Source: Acinetobacter sp. ANC 3832 (GTDB lineage Bacteria > Pseudomonadota > Gammaproteobacteria > Pseudomonadales > Moraxellaceae). From it: DNA of 64,000 bases. A program made the translations under genes and the position numbers. Of this stretch, positions 43,713-50,884 are shown piece by piece; within the stretch, counting starts at the first letter, position 1, and each line of letters begins with the position of its first letter. The notes beneath the pieces are model-generated. The model was not told the DNA's origin. It ran no database searches and was given only the letters and a program-made list of their open reading frames with translations. The stretch covers positions 1 through 64,000 of the forward strand of contig NZ_NEGJ01000007.1 in assembly GCF_002135415.1 (NCBI RefSeq), written 5' to 3'.

Positions 43713-45065
43713 TTGAGCAACGAGTCTACAACCTTACAGCGTGGACTTAAAAATCGTCACATCCAACTGATCGCAATGGGCGGTGCAATTGGTACAGGCT
43801 TATTTTTAGGTTCTGCTCAAGTCATCCAATCTGCTGGTCCATCGATTATTCTGGGCTATGCCATTGGTGGTTTGATCGCATTTTTAATTATGCGTCAATT
43901 AGGTGAAATGATTGTAGAGGAACCTGTTTCAGGTTCATTCAGTCACTTTGCCAATAAATATTGGGGAAAATTTCCAGGTTTTCTTGCAGGTTGGAATTAC
44001 TGGATTTTATATATATTGGTCGCGATGACCGAACTTACAGCCGTCGCAAAATATATTAATTATTGGTGGCCCCATATTCCTGCATGGACCTCTGTCCTAT
44101 TTTTCTTTGTTGTGGTCACTATTCTCAATTTAGGTAACGTCAAATTTTATGGCGAATCTGAGTTTTGGTTAGCGATTATCAAAGTCGTCGCTGTCATTTC
44201 GATGATTATTTTTGGCTTGTATTTACTTTTCACAGCAGATGCAACATCTACAGCATCATTTACAAACCTTTGGAGTCATGGCGGGTTTTTCCCCAATGGT
44301 TTTGATGGCTTATTTTATATGTTGGCTTTCTTGATGTTTGCCTTCGGCGGTATCGAATTAATCGGTATGGCGGCTGCAGAAGCAAAAGATCCTGAAAAAA
44401 CCATTCCAAAAGCAATTAACCAAGTCGTTTTCCGTATCCTCATTTTCTATGTCGGTTCTTTAACAATTTTATTATCTTTAGTGCCTTGGAATCAGCTTGA
44501 ATTGGGTGGTTTGGATAAAAGTCCATTCGTGATGATTTTTAGTCAACTAGGAATCGGTTGGGCGGCTCATCTTCTTAATTTTATCATTTTGACTGCTGCC
44601 CTCTCTGTTTATAACAGTGGTATGTATGCCAACAGCCGTATGCTTTATGGCTTAGCAATACAAGGCAATGCACCAAAAGTATTCCTTAAAGTGAATAAAC
44701 AAGGTGTGCCCATTCCAGCAGTATTATTCTCTGCATTGTTAATTTTTGGTTGTGTATTGCTTAACTATTTCGTACCAGAAGATGCTTTAAGTCATTTGAT
44801 GTACGTTGTGGTCGGTGCATTGGTTTTAAACTGGGCAATGATTAGTTTGACTCACTTAAAATTCATTCAAGCAATGAAAAAAAGTGCGATGAAAACGAAA
44901 TTCCCTGCTTTATGGTCCCCTTTTGGTAATTATTTAGTCTTAATTTTTATCGCGACAGTGTTATACATCATGTGGACACAAGGTTTTAAAGAATCTGTCT
45001 TAATGATTCCAGTATGGATTGTCTTGATGTTCGTTTTATTTAAAATTTTAAATCCTAAAAAATAA
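43713..45065 (+). CDS. Amino acid permease (APC/AAT family, AroP/PheP-like)
   Basis: Amino acid/proton symporter of 450 residues with twelve transmembrane helices. The N-terminal signature is RGLKNRHIQLIAMGGAIGTGLFLGS (starting at ~10), with the unwound TM1 motif GGAIGTG. EPVSGSFSHFANKYWG (~71-86), FAFGGIELIGMAAAEAKDPEKTIP (~210-233) and AALSVYNSGMYANSRMLYGLA (~293-313) are family features. The start is probably TTG at 43713, because later ATGs fall within TM1. The substrate could be aromatic or other neutral amino acids. Divergent prpF is its only neighbour upstream. Confidence 0.88.
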   Translation: MSNESTTLQRGLKNRHIQLIAMGGAIGTGLFLGSAQVIQSAGPSIILGYAIGGLIAFLIMRQLGEMIVEEPVSGSFSHFANKYWGKFPGFLAGWNYWILYILVAMTELTAVAKYINYWWPHIPAWTSVLFFFVVVTILNLGNVKFYGESEFWLAIIKVVAVISMIIFGLYLLFTADATSTASFTNLWSHGGFFPNGFDGLFYMLAFLMFAFGGIELIGMAAAEAKDPEKTIPKAINQVVFRILIFYVGSLTILLSLVPWNQLELGGLDKSPFVMIFSQLGIGWAAHLLNFIILTAALSVYNSGMYANSRMLYGLAIQGNAPKVFLKVNKQGVPIPAVLFSALLIFGCVLLNYFVPEDALSHLMYVVVGALVLNWAMISLTHLKFIQAMKKSAMKTKFPALWSPFGNYLVLIFIATVLYIMWTQGFKESVLMIPVWIVLMFVLFKILNPKK

Positions 45066-45080
45066 AATTAGATGATTATA

Positions 45081-45114
45081 AAAAAGGATATTGCTAGTCA
45101 ATATCCTTTTTTAT
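45081..45114 (+). terminator. Intrinsic terminator of the permease gene
   Basis: The arms AAAAGGATATTG (45082-45093) and CAATATCCTTTT (45099-45110) have a five-base loop and more T after. It lies 17 bases after the stop. Confidence 0.9.
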
Positions 45115-45425
45115 TCCACATTAAATTTTAACCGTATCTTTAACCACACCTTTAAAATTTTCAATAATTTCAATAATTTCAATAATTTCAATAAAATATT
45201 TATCATTATTTACACATTCAATATAAGCGCACATTAAAAGTACTTATGCTTACCTTTAAGAAAAAATGACATTTTTGACACAACTACTCGTCACAAAGGT
45301 CAAAAAATATTTGCAGAAATTCTAAGCCATGTTAGATTTAATATGTATAAAAAATAAACGCATGTATCTCATATCAAACTACATGCACAGAAAACTCAAA
45401 TAATAAATTTCAAGGATGAAATAAG
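45115..45425. other. Leader region upstream of first FadL-family gene
   Basis: About 310 bases of AT-rich sequence with the 9-bp tandem repeat at 45161 and presumably the promoter. The gene at 45426 has AAGGATG about 8 bases before its ATG. No other feature is supported. Confidence 0.4.
45161..45196 (+). repeat. 9-bp tandem repeat (TCAATAATT) x ~4
   Basis: Four adjacent copies of TCAATAATT, the last one incomplete, in the AT-rich leader upstream of the first FadL-family gene. Copy number could vary by slippage. No function known. Confidence 0.7.
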
Positions 45426-46898
45426 ATGAAAAAACATAATCTTTACACTGGAATTCTACTTTGCCTTTTTCCTATGACTAATGTATTTGCGGCTGCTATG
45501 GATCGCTCAGGTCAATCCATTTCTGCCTTTTTACAGCCTAACAACTATTTTGAAACCGGTATTTCTGTACTTGATCCAACAGTTGAAGGCACAGAAGCAG
45601 GGACGAGTGAAACACATCGTCATATTGATGATATGGCTGATGATTATTATTTTCCTTCTGCTGCTATTAAATTACAGCTCACTGAAAATCTGTCATTCGG
45701 TTTATTATACGACCAACCTTATGGTGCAGAAGTTACATATACAGGTAACAATATCTTTGTCTCAGATTCAAGTAATACCTTATTAGATTCTCAAAAAATG
45801 TCTGATCTACGCGCATCAGCCATACAAAAAAATACACCTGTAGGTATTTCTAATTTTGCTCAAAAAGCGGGTATTTCGATAGCGACTGCACAACAAATGT
45901 ATGACAACAATGTTGTAACAGCTCTAGGTAAAACTAAAGATCTGATTGATGCTGGTGTCGCAACAGAAGTTGATAAAACAATCACTCATCTGAATGGTTT
46001 ATTAGGTAAAGGGGCAACAAAAGCTGAAGTAGACTCACATAATTTATCAATGATTGTTGGTTTTCAGCCCAATAAAAACTTTAATATTTATGCAGGTGGG
46101 GCTTATCAAACAATTAAAGGACAATTAAGTTTAAGAGGTCAAGCAACCAGTATCTTTAATGGATATGACTTAACTATGAAAGAATCGAGTGGTGTAGGTT
46201 GGCTTGCAGGGGTCGCCTACCAAATTCCTGAGATCGCTTTAAAAGCATCTGTAACTTATCGCTCCGAAATCGACCATGATGCAGATAGCATCGAATCAAC
46301 ACCGACACTCTCTGCGCTTGGAGCACTTAGTCCACAAACTGCTGCCTTAATTCCTAAAATTGCAGCAGCTTCTGCTCAAACCAAAATCACAACACCTCAA
46401 TCGGTCAATCTTGATTTCCAAAGTGGCATCATGAAAGATACTGTTGCTTTTGCAAATGTTAGATGGGTGAATTGGGCAAATTTCGAGATTAGCCCGATTA
46501 GATTCAAGATGATGTCAGAGGTTATTGGGCAAATTCCTTCTGTAAATCGTCCAAATGGATTTAATCTTTTACAATATTCCAAAGATCAATGGAGTGCGAA
46601 TGTGGGTGTAGGTCGTAAGCTTACAGATCAATGGGCTGGTAATGTCTCTGTAGGATGGGATTCTGGTGCAGGTAATCCAATAACAGCACTCGGCCCTACA
46701 GATGGTTACTGGAACTTAGGTGTCGGTTTGCAATTTAGCCCAACACCCTCCACATTTATTGCTGGCGGTGTGAAATATTTCTGGCTTGGTGATGCTAAAG
46801 GTCAAATTGCCTCTCAAAATGCAGGACAGGAATATGTTGCTAGCTTTTCAGGCAATAATGCGATTGCTTATGGTTTAAAAATGGGTTATCGATTTTAA
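45426..46898 (+). CDS. FadL/OmpP1-family outer membrane protein, copy 1
   Basis: Predicted 14-stranded outer membrane channel for long-chain fatty acids or other hydrophobic molecules, 490 residues. It has a signal peptide of about 23 residues ending VFAA, and the plug region starts with AMDRSGQSISAFLQPNNY. The N-terminal half is almost the same as the paralogue at 47685. A variable insert of about 75 residues (~120-195) follows LSSFG-type strands, and the C-terminus ends in an aromatic residue (KMGYRF). The two genes are separated by a tRNA-Arg gene. It has an own terminator (46938) and good RBS (AAGGATGAA). Confidence 0.88.
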   Translation: MKKHNLYTGILLCLFPMTNVFAAAMDRSGQSISAFLQPNNYFETGISVLDPTVEGTEAGTSETHRHIDDMADDYYFPSAAIKLQLTENLSFGLLYDQPYGAEVTYTGNNIFVSDSSNTLLDSQKMSDLRASAIQKNTPVGISNFAQKAGISIATAQQMYDNNVVTALGKTKDLIDAGVATEVDKTITHLNGLLGKGATKAEVDSHNLSMIVGFQPNKNFNIYAGGAYQTIKGQLSLRGQATSIFNGYDLTMKESSGVGWLAGVAYQIPEIALKASVTYRSEIDHDADSIESTPTLSALGALSPQTAALIPKIAAASAQTKITTPQSVNLDFQSGIMKDTVAFANVRWVNWANFEISPIRFKMMSEVIGQIPSVNRPNGFNLLQYSKDQWSANVGVGRKLTDQWAGNVSVGWDSGAGNPITALGPTDGYWNLGVGLQFSPTPSTFIAGGVKYFWLGDAKGQIASQNAGQEYVASFSGNNAIAYGLKMGYRF

Positions 46899-46937
46899 AC
46901 TTCTATAAACAACAGGCTTTTATCGCATAGATACTTT

Positions 46938-46973
46938 AAAGGAGAAAATACTTTAGCATTTTCCCCTTTTTAT
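46938..46973 (+). terminator. Terminator after the first FadL-family gene
   Basis: The arms AAAGGAGAAAAT (46938-46949) and ATTTTCCCCTTT (46958-46969) have one A-C mismatch and an 8-base loop and are followed by TTTAT. Confidence 0.75.
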
Positions 46974-47092
46974 TTAAATGTAATCAAGCTTTTTGATATT
47001 CGTTATATCAACTCTGTTTAAGAATAAAAAACAATCAGATATGATATTTTTTCTTTGGTTTTCATCTTTTTTGCATTACATTAACTATCCTT

Positions 47093-47168
47093 GCGCTCTT
47101 AGCTTAACTGGATAGAGCAGTTGCCTCCTAAGCGACCGACGTGGGTTCGAGTCCCCCAGAGCGCACCA
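47093..47168 (+). tRNA. tRNA-Arg (anticodon CCU)
   Basis: A 76-base cloverleaf. Acceptor arms GCGCTCT (47093-47099) and AGAGCGC (47158-47164) pair fully. D arm GCTT/GAGC surrounds AACTGGATA, the anticodon stem GTTGC/GCGAC encloses the loop CTCCTAA (anticodon CCT), the T loop is TTCGAGT with a T stem that has one T-C mismatch, and the 3' end CCA is encoded. It reads AGG codons. It sits between two paralogous outer membrane protein genes, about 190 bases after the first and 516 bases before the second. Flanking tRNA sites are common integration targets. Confidence 0.93.
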
Positions 47169-47684
47169 GTTTAGAATTTAATATTCTAAGTATTTATTAA
47201 AAATACAATTATTAGCTTATAAAAAAGTTATTAATCTTGAAATCCCCGATTTAAATTTCAAAAAACTACACTTCAAAATTAATTTTTTTAAATATCAGCA
47301 GTTTTTATAAAACTTATGTCAATTTTTATATATTTAACGATATAGAATCTTAAATTCGGATATTCCATGCTCTAACAGCAATGATGTAGCATAATTAATG
47401 ACCTTTTAGTTCAAAATAGTATGTGATAAAAATCAACTTTTCTCGCATACTATTTAAAAAATAAAATCATTTTTTATCTTTATTTGAGAATTTAATAAGA
47501 GAGTTACAAAATCTAGGTCTTTTTTTTATCAATTCGTTTGTTTAGAGTATTTACTCTTAAATTTTATATGTTATTTTGTAAAAAGAAGTAAACATAGAAT
47601 TTTATGAAACTACTCAGCTTACTTCATGATCGAACAAATAAGTGCTTAAAATTATTCATTTTATAAATTTAGGGAAAGATTAAA
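47169..47684. other. Long AT-rich leader between tRNA-Arg and second FadL-family gene
   Basis: About 516 bases without a gene. It contains a 10-bp inverted repeat AAATAGTATG (47414-47423) / CATACTATTT (47446-47455), extendable by three base pairs including a wobble. The promoter for the following gene is presumably in the last 100 bases. I see no integrase remnant or RNA gene. Confidence 0.4.
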
Positions 47685-49169
47685 ATGAAATTAAAAATGT
47701 TAACAGCAGCTATTCTTGCTTCAGTATTGCCAACGACTGGTGTTTTTGCTGCTGCTTTAGACCGCTCTGGCCAATCAATTTCTGCTTTTTTACAACCAAA
47801 TAATTATTTTGAAGCAGGTATTTCTGTTTTAGATCCAACAGTAGAAGGACGTGAAGCAGGATCAAGTGAAACTCGTCGTCATATCGAAGATATGGGAGAT
47901 GATTATTATTTTCCTTCTGCTGCAATTAAACTGCAATTAACTGATCATCTTTCTTTTGGTTTGCTATATGACAAGCCGTTTGGAGCAGATGCCGCATACT
48001 CAGGAAATAATGTATTTGTTTCAGATTCAACAAATACAATTCTTCCTCCTGCAACCTTAGCAGGTATTCGTGCACAAACAATTTCTAAAAATGTTGATGC
48101 TCAAGTCATAGCTCAAGCAACTAAAGCCGCATCTGCTGCAACAGGTTCGGCAACTCCACCTCAAGCAGTAATTGATCAATTTGTTACAGGTATTAAAGCA
48201 AATACTGGCGCAATGGCTCAAATTACAAATGGTGTTACTCAAGTTGTAGATGCTGGATTAGCACAAGTTAACTCAACACTTGGCAAAGGCAATACGAAAG
48301 TTGAAGTTGATACTCAAAATATTTCTATGATTTTTGGCTTTCAACCGAATAAAAACTTTAATATCTACGGTGGTGGTGTTTACCAAACAGTCAAAGGTGA
48401 TGTAAGCCTTCGTGGTCAAGCTTATAGTCTCTATAATGGATACGATGCTTCCATTAAAGAAACTGGTGGTGTAGGTTGGCTAGCAGGTGCAGCATATCAA
48501 ATTCCTGAAATTGCTTTAAAAGCGGCTGTGACTTATCGTTCTGAAATCAATCATGATGTAGAAATTCGTGAAAGTTTACCAACGCTTTCTGCACTTTCAT
48601 TATTAGGTCCAGATGGTGCGACTGCAGCAGCAAATATTGCTTCATCTTCAGGTGAAACAAGAATTACGACGCCTCAATCTGTAAACTTAGATTTACAATC
48701 TGGAATCATGGCTGACACAGTCGCATTTGCAAGTGTGCGTTGGGTAAATTGGAAAGATTTCTCTATTCAACCTTATAAGTTTGGAAAAGTTTCCGAAGCT
48801 ATCGGTGGTTTAGTGGGTCGACCAAATGGTTTTGATTTGGTTAAATACTCTGATGACCAATGGTCTGCTACGGCTGGTATCGGACGTAAATTAACGGATC
48901 AATGGGCAGGTAACGTTTCTGTAGGTTGGGATTCTGGCGCAGGTAATCCAGTTACTACTTTAGGACCAACTGAAGGTTATTGGAATGTGGGTGTAGGTGT
49001 TCAATTTAGCCCTACTCCATCTACATTTATTGCTGGTGGCGTTAAATACTTCTGGTTAGGTGATGCAAAAGCTCAAACTGGTGCACAAGCTGATGGCAAT
49101 GATTATGTTGCTGAATTCCAAGACAATACAGCACTTGCTTATGGCTTAAAAATTGGTTACAAATTCTAA
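47685..49169 (+). CDS. FadL/OmpP1-family outer membrane protein, copy 2
   Basis: Paralogue of the protein at 45426, with 494 residues. The signal peptide ends VFAA, followed by ALDRSGQSISAFLQPNNYFEAGISVLD, essentially the same as copy 1. Segments QNISMIFGFQPNKNFNIYGGGVYQTVKG, PSTFIAGGVKYFWLGDAK and the C-terminal aromatic residue (GYKF) agree closely. The difference is concentrated in the insert at about 118-205, which here is longer and Ala/Thr-rich (AAATGSATPPQ). This is expected for surface loops or the plug under diversifying selection. RBS GGGAAAG lies 9 bases before the ATG. Confidence 0.88.
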   Translation: MKLKMLTAAILASVLPTTGVFAAALDRSGQSISAFLQPNNYFEAGISVLDPTVEGREAGSSETRRHIEDMGDDYYFPSAAIKLQLTDHLSFGLLYDKPFGADAAYSGNNVFVSDSTNTILPPATLAGIRAQTISKNVDAQVIAQATKAASAATGSATPPQAVIDQFVTGIKANTGAMAQITNGVTQVVDAGLAQVNSTLGKGNTKVEVDTQNISMIFGFQPNKNFNIYGGGVYQTVKGDVSLRGQAYSLYNGYDASIKETGGVGWLAGAAYQIPEIALKAAVTYRSEINHDVEIRESLPTLSALSLLGPDGATAAANIASSSGETRITTPQSVNLDLQSGIMADTVAFASVRWVNWKDFSIQPYKFGKVSEAIGGLVGRPNGFDLVKYSDDQWSATAGIGRKLTDQWAGNVSVGWDSGAGNPVTTLGPTEGYWNVGVGVQFSPTPSTFIAGGVKYFWLGDAKAQTGAQADGNDYVAEFQDNTALAYGLKIGYKF

Positions 49170-49183
49170 GTTAATGTTTAAAT

Positions 49184-49210
49184 AAAAAAGGCGCTTAAAG
49201 CGCCTTTTTT
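49184..49210. terminator. Bidirectional terminator between FadL copy 2 and mtgA
   Basis: Arms AAAAAAGGCGCT (49184-49195) and AGCGCCTTTTTT (49199-49210) with a three-base loop and T runs on both sides. One of four AAAGGCGC/GCGCCTTT hairpins in the last 15 kb. Confidence 0.92.
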
Positions 49211-49226
49211 ATACATTATTTTTTAA

Positions 49227-49901
49227 TCATTCAGGAATTCTCGTACTCTGCATATATTTTAAAATTAAACCTTTACGATAGTTTAATTTACGATCTTCTC
49301 GATGATCTTGGTAATACTTTGGATTGGGTAATATTGCTGCTAAAAATGCAGCTTGCTCACGACTTAAACTTTGAGCACTTCTACCATAATAATGCTGTGC
49401 TGCTGCTTCAATGCCATAAATATGATCACCAAATTCAACTGAATTCATATACGTTTCTAAGATACGCTGTTTGGTCCACATCCGTTCCATCATTATAGTT
49501 GCAATGGTTTCTTGACCTTTACGAATAAATGAACGGCGATTATAAAAAAATAAGTTTTTTGCCAATTGCTGAGAAATAGTTGATCCGCCTGCAACGACTT
49601 TATCTTTATTTAAATTTCGCTGTAATGCGAACTCAATACCATCCCAATCAAATCCATGATGATCGACAAATTTAGCATCCTCTGCTGCAACGATTGCATG
49701 CTTAAAATTATCACTGATTTCATCATAATCACGCCATTGATGTTGAATCGGTTTAAAATCAGATAAATAAGTCCAACGCATAAACATAGTGGTATCGACT
49801 GGATTGGTTCTCCACCAGACAAGACTACTGAAAATCCAAAGTTGGATGATAATGAGTAGACTGACAATGATTAACAAAGTACGAACAATAAAAGCTTTCA
49901 T
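49227..49901 (-). CDS. mtgA: Monofunctional biosynthetic peptidoglycan transglycosylase
   Basis: Membrane-anchored glycosyltransferase (GT51) of 224 residues that polymerises lipid II into glycan strands. One N-terminal transmembrane helix (~9-30), then the catalytic motifs [17 protein letters not shown] (~73-89, catalytic Glu), [15 protein letters not shown] (~106-120), EKR-like [27 protein letters not shown] (~128-154, second Glu) and [17 protein letters not shown]. No transpeptidase domain follows, so it is the monofunctional enzyme. A GAGGAG RBS lies about 12 bases before the ATG. The gene is divergent from the rhomboid gene. Confidence 0.96.
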   Translation of the reverse strand: MKAFIVRTLLIIVSLLIIIQLWIFSSLVWWRTNPVDTTMFMRWTYLSDFKPIQHQWRDYDEISDNFKHAIVAAEDAKFVDHHGFDWDGIEFALQRNLNKDKVVAGGSTISQQLAKNLFFYNRRSFIRKGQETIATIMMERMWTKQRILETYMNSVEFGDHIYGIEAAAQHYYGRSAQSLSREQAAFLAAILPNPKYYQDHREDRKLNYRKGLILKYMQSTRIPE

Positions 49902-49977
49902 GTCAGTGTGTTACTCCTCAAAAAATGCAATTTCATGCTAAGCTGAATCACCAATAATAAGCACAGAATACATTTAC

Positions 49978-50778
49978 ATGTCTGAAATGCAACCTCCCCA
50001 AGTATATACACAGCCACGTAATCCTATTGAGAAAATTACCTTACTGTTTATCATCATTAATGTGGGATTATTTGCTTGGCAAATTTTGACAGGCGTTGAT
50101 ATTACAAACCCTAAAATTATTGATGCATTAAAATGGGGTGCTGATTATGCACCTTTAACCTTCTTAGAGGAACCATATCGGCTGTTTACCAGTATGTTTT
50201 TCCATTTCGGATTAATGCATTTAATGTTCAATATGTGGGCTTTATATGTTTTTGGAAATATTGCTGAACAGACATTTGGGCGTGTTTATTTCTTAGGTTT
50301 GTATGTACTTGCAGGTTTAATGGGAAGCCTACTCAGCGGTTATTTAGATATTCAGAATAGTTATGCATTACTACAACACTTTGATCAAAGCTTGTTGCCT
50401 CATGTGTCAGCAGGCGCATCGGGTGCAGTGATGGGGCTTGGAGGTGCATTAACCGCACTTTCATTTTTTTCACCGCTGCCTCATCAGCGATTCATACTGG
50501 ATAAAAAATCACTGCTCACCATTATGGGGATTAACTTAGTCTTCGGTATTATGGCATCAGGAATCAATAATGCAGCGCATGTTGGTGGCATGATTATGGG
50601 GGCATTGTTAGCAATGACGTGGTATGTCGCTCAACGTAAAAATTTAGGCATGATGAGCAATATCATTATATTAATCATAGGTACCGCAATCACCTATGCT
50701 TGTTATCAATATTGCTTACACTTGGTTCAACCCATTCAGCCGCTTTGGCAAATCGCTATTGAACAAATGAGAAATTAA
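49978..50778 (+). CDS. Rhomboid-family intramembrane serine protease
   Basis: Membrane protease of 266 residues with six to seven transmembrane helices. The catalytic dyad is visible: Ser148 in SAGASGAVMGLGG and His201 in NNAAHVGGMIMG. The conserved HLMFNMWALYVFG segment (~81-93) and the R-rich loop EPYRLFTSMFFHFGLMH (~65-81) support the family. It cleaves transmembrane substrates within the bilayer; the substrate is unknown. Its own unit, divergent from mtgA with a 76-base gap. A second rhomboid gene begins at 63555. Confidence 0.92.
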   Translation: MSEMQPPQVYTQPRNPIEKITLLFIIINVGLFAWQILTGVDITNPKIIDALKWGADYAPLTFLEEPYRLFTSMFFHFGLMHLMFNMWALYVFGNIAEQTFGRVYFLGLYVLAGLMGSLLSGYLDIQNSYALLQHFDQSLLPHVSAGASGAVMGLGGALTALSFFSPLPHQRFILDKKSLLTIMGINLVFGIMASGINNAAHVGGMIMGALLAMTWYVAQRKNLGMMSNIIILIIGTAITYACYQYCLHLVQPIQPLWQIAIEQMRN

Positions 50779-50795
50779 AACTCAATCTATTATAA

Positions 50796-50841
50796 AAAAG
50801 AGGAGTCAGAAAAGTACGATATTCATACTTTTCTGACTCCT
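50796..50841. terminator. Strong terminator between rhomboid and ABC permease genes
   Basis: Perfect 16-bp arms starting AGGAGTCAGAAAAGTA (50801-50816) and TACTTTTCTGACTCCT (50826-50841), with a 9-base loop. T run on the minus strand, so mainly ends the ABC permease transcript. Convergent genes. Confidence 0.88.
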
Positions 50842-50884
50842 ACAACAATTTAGCATTGTCTTAGTTTAATTTATAAATAACAGC

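Noticed and set aside
47093..49169. Genomic island inserted at tRNA-Arg
   Set aside because: No integrase, no repeated tRNA 3' end downstream, and the flanking gene is a paralogue of its upstream neighbour, so a duplication explains it better.
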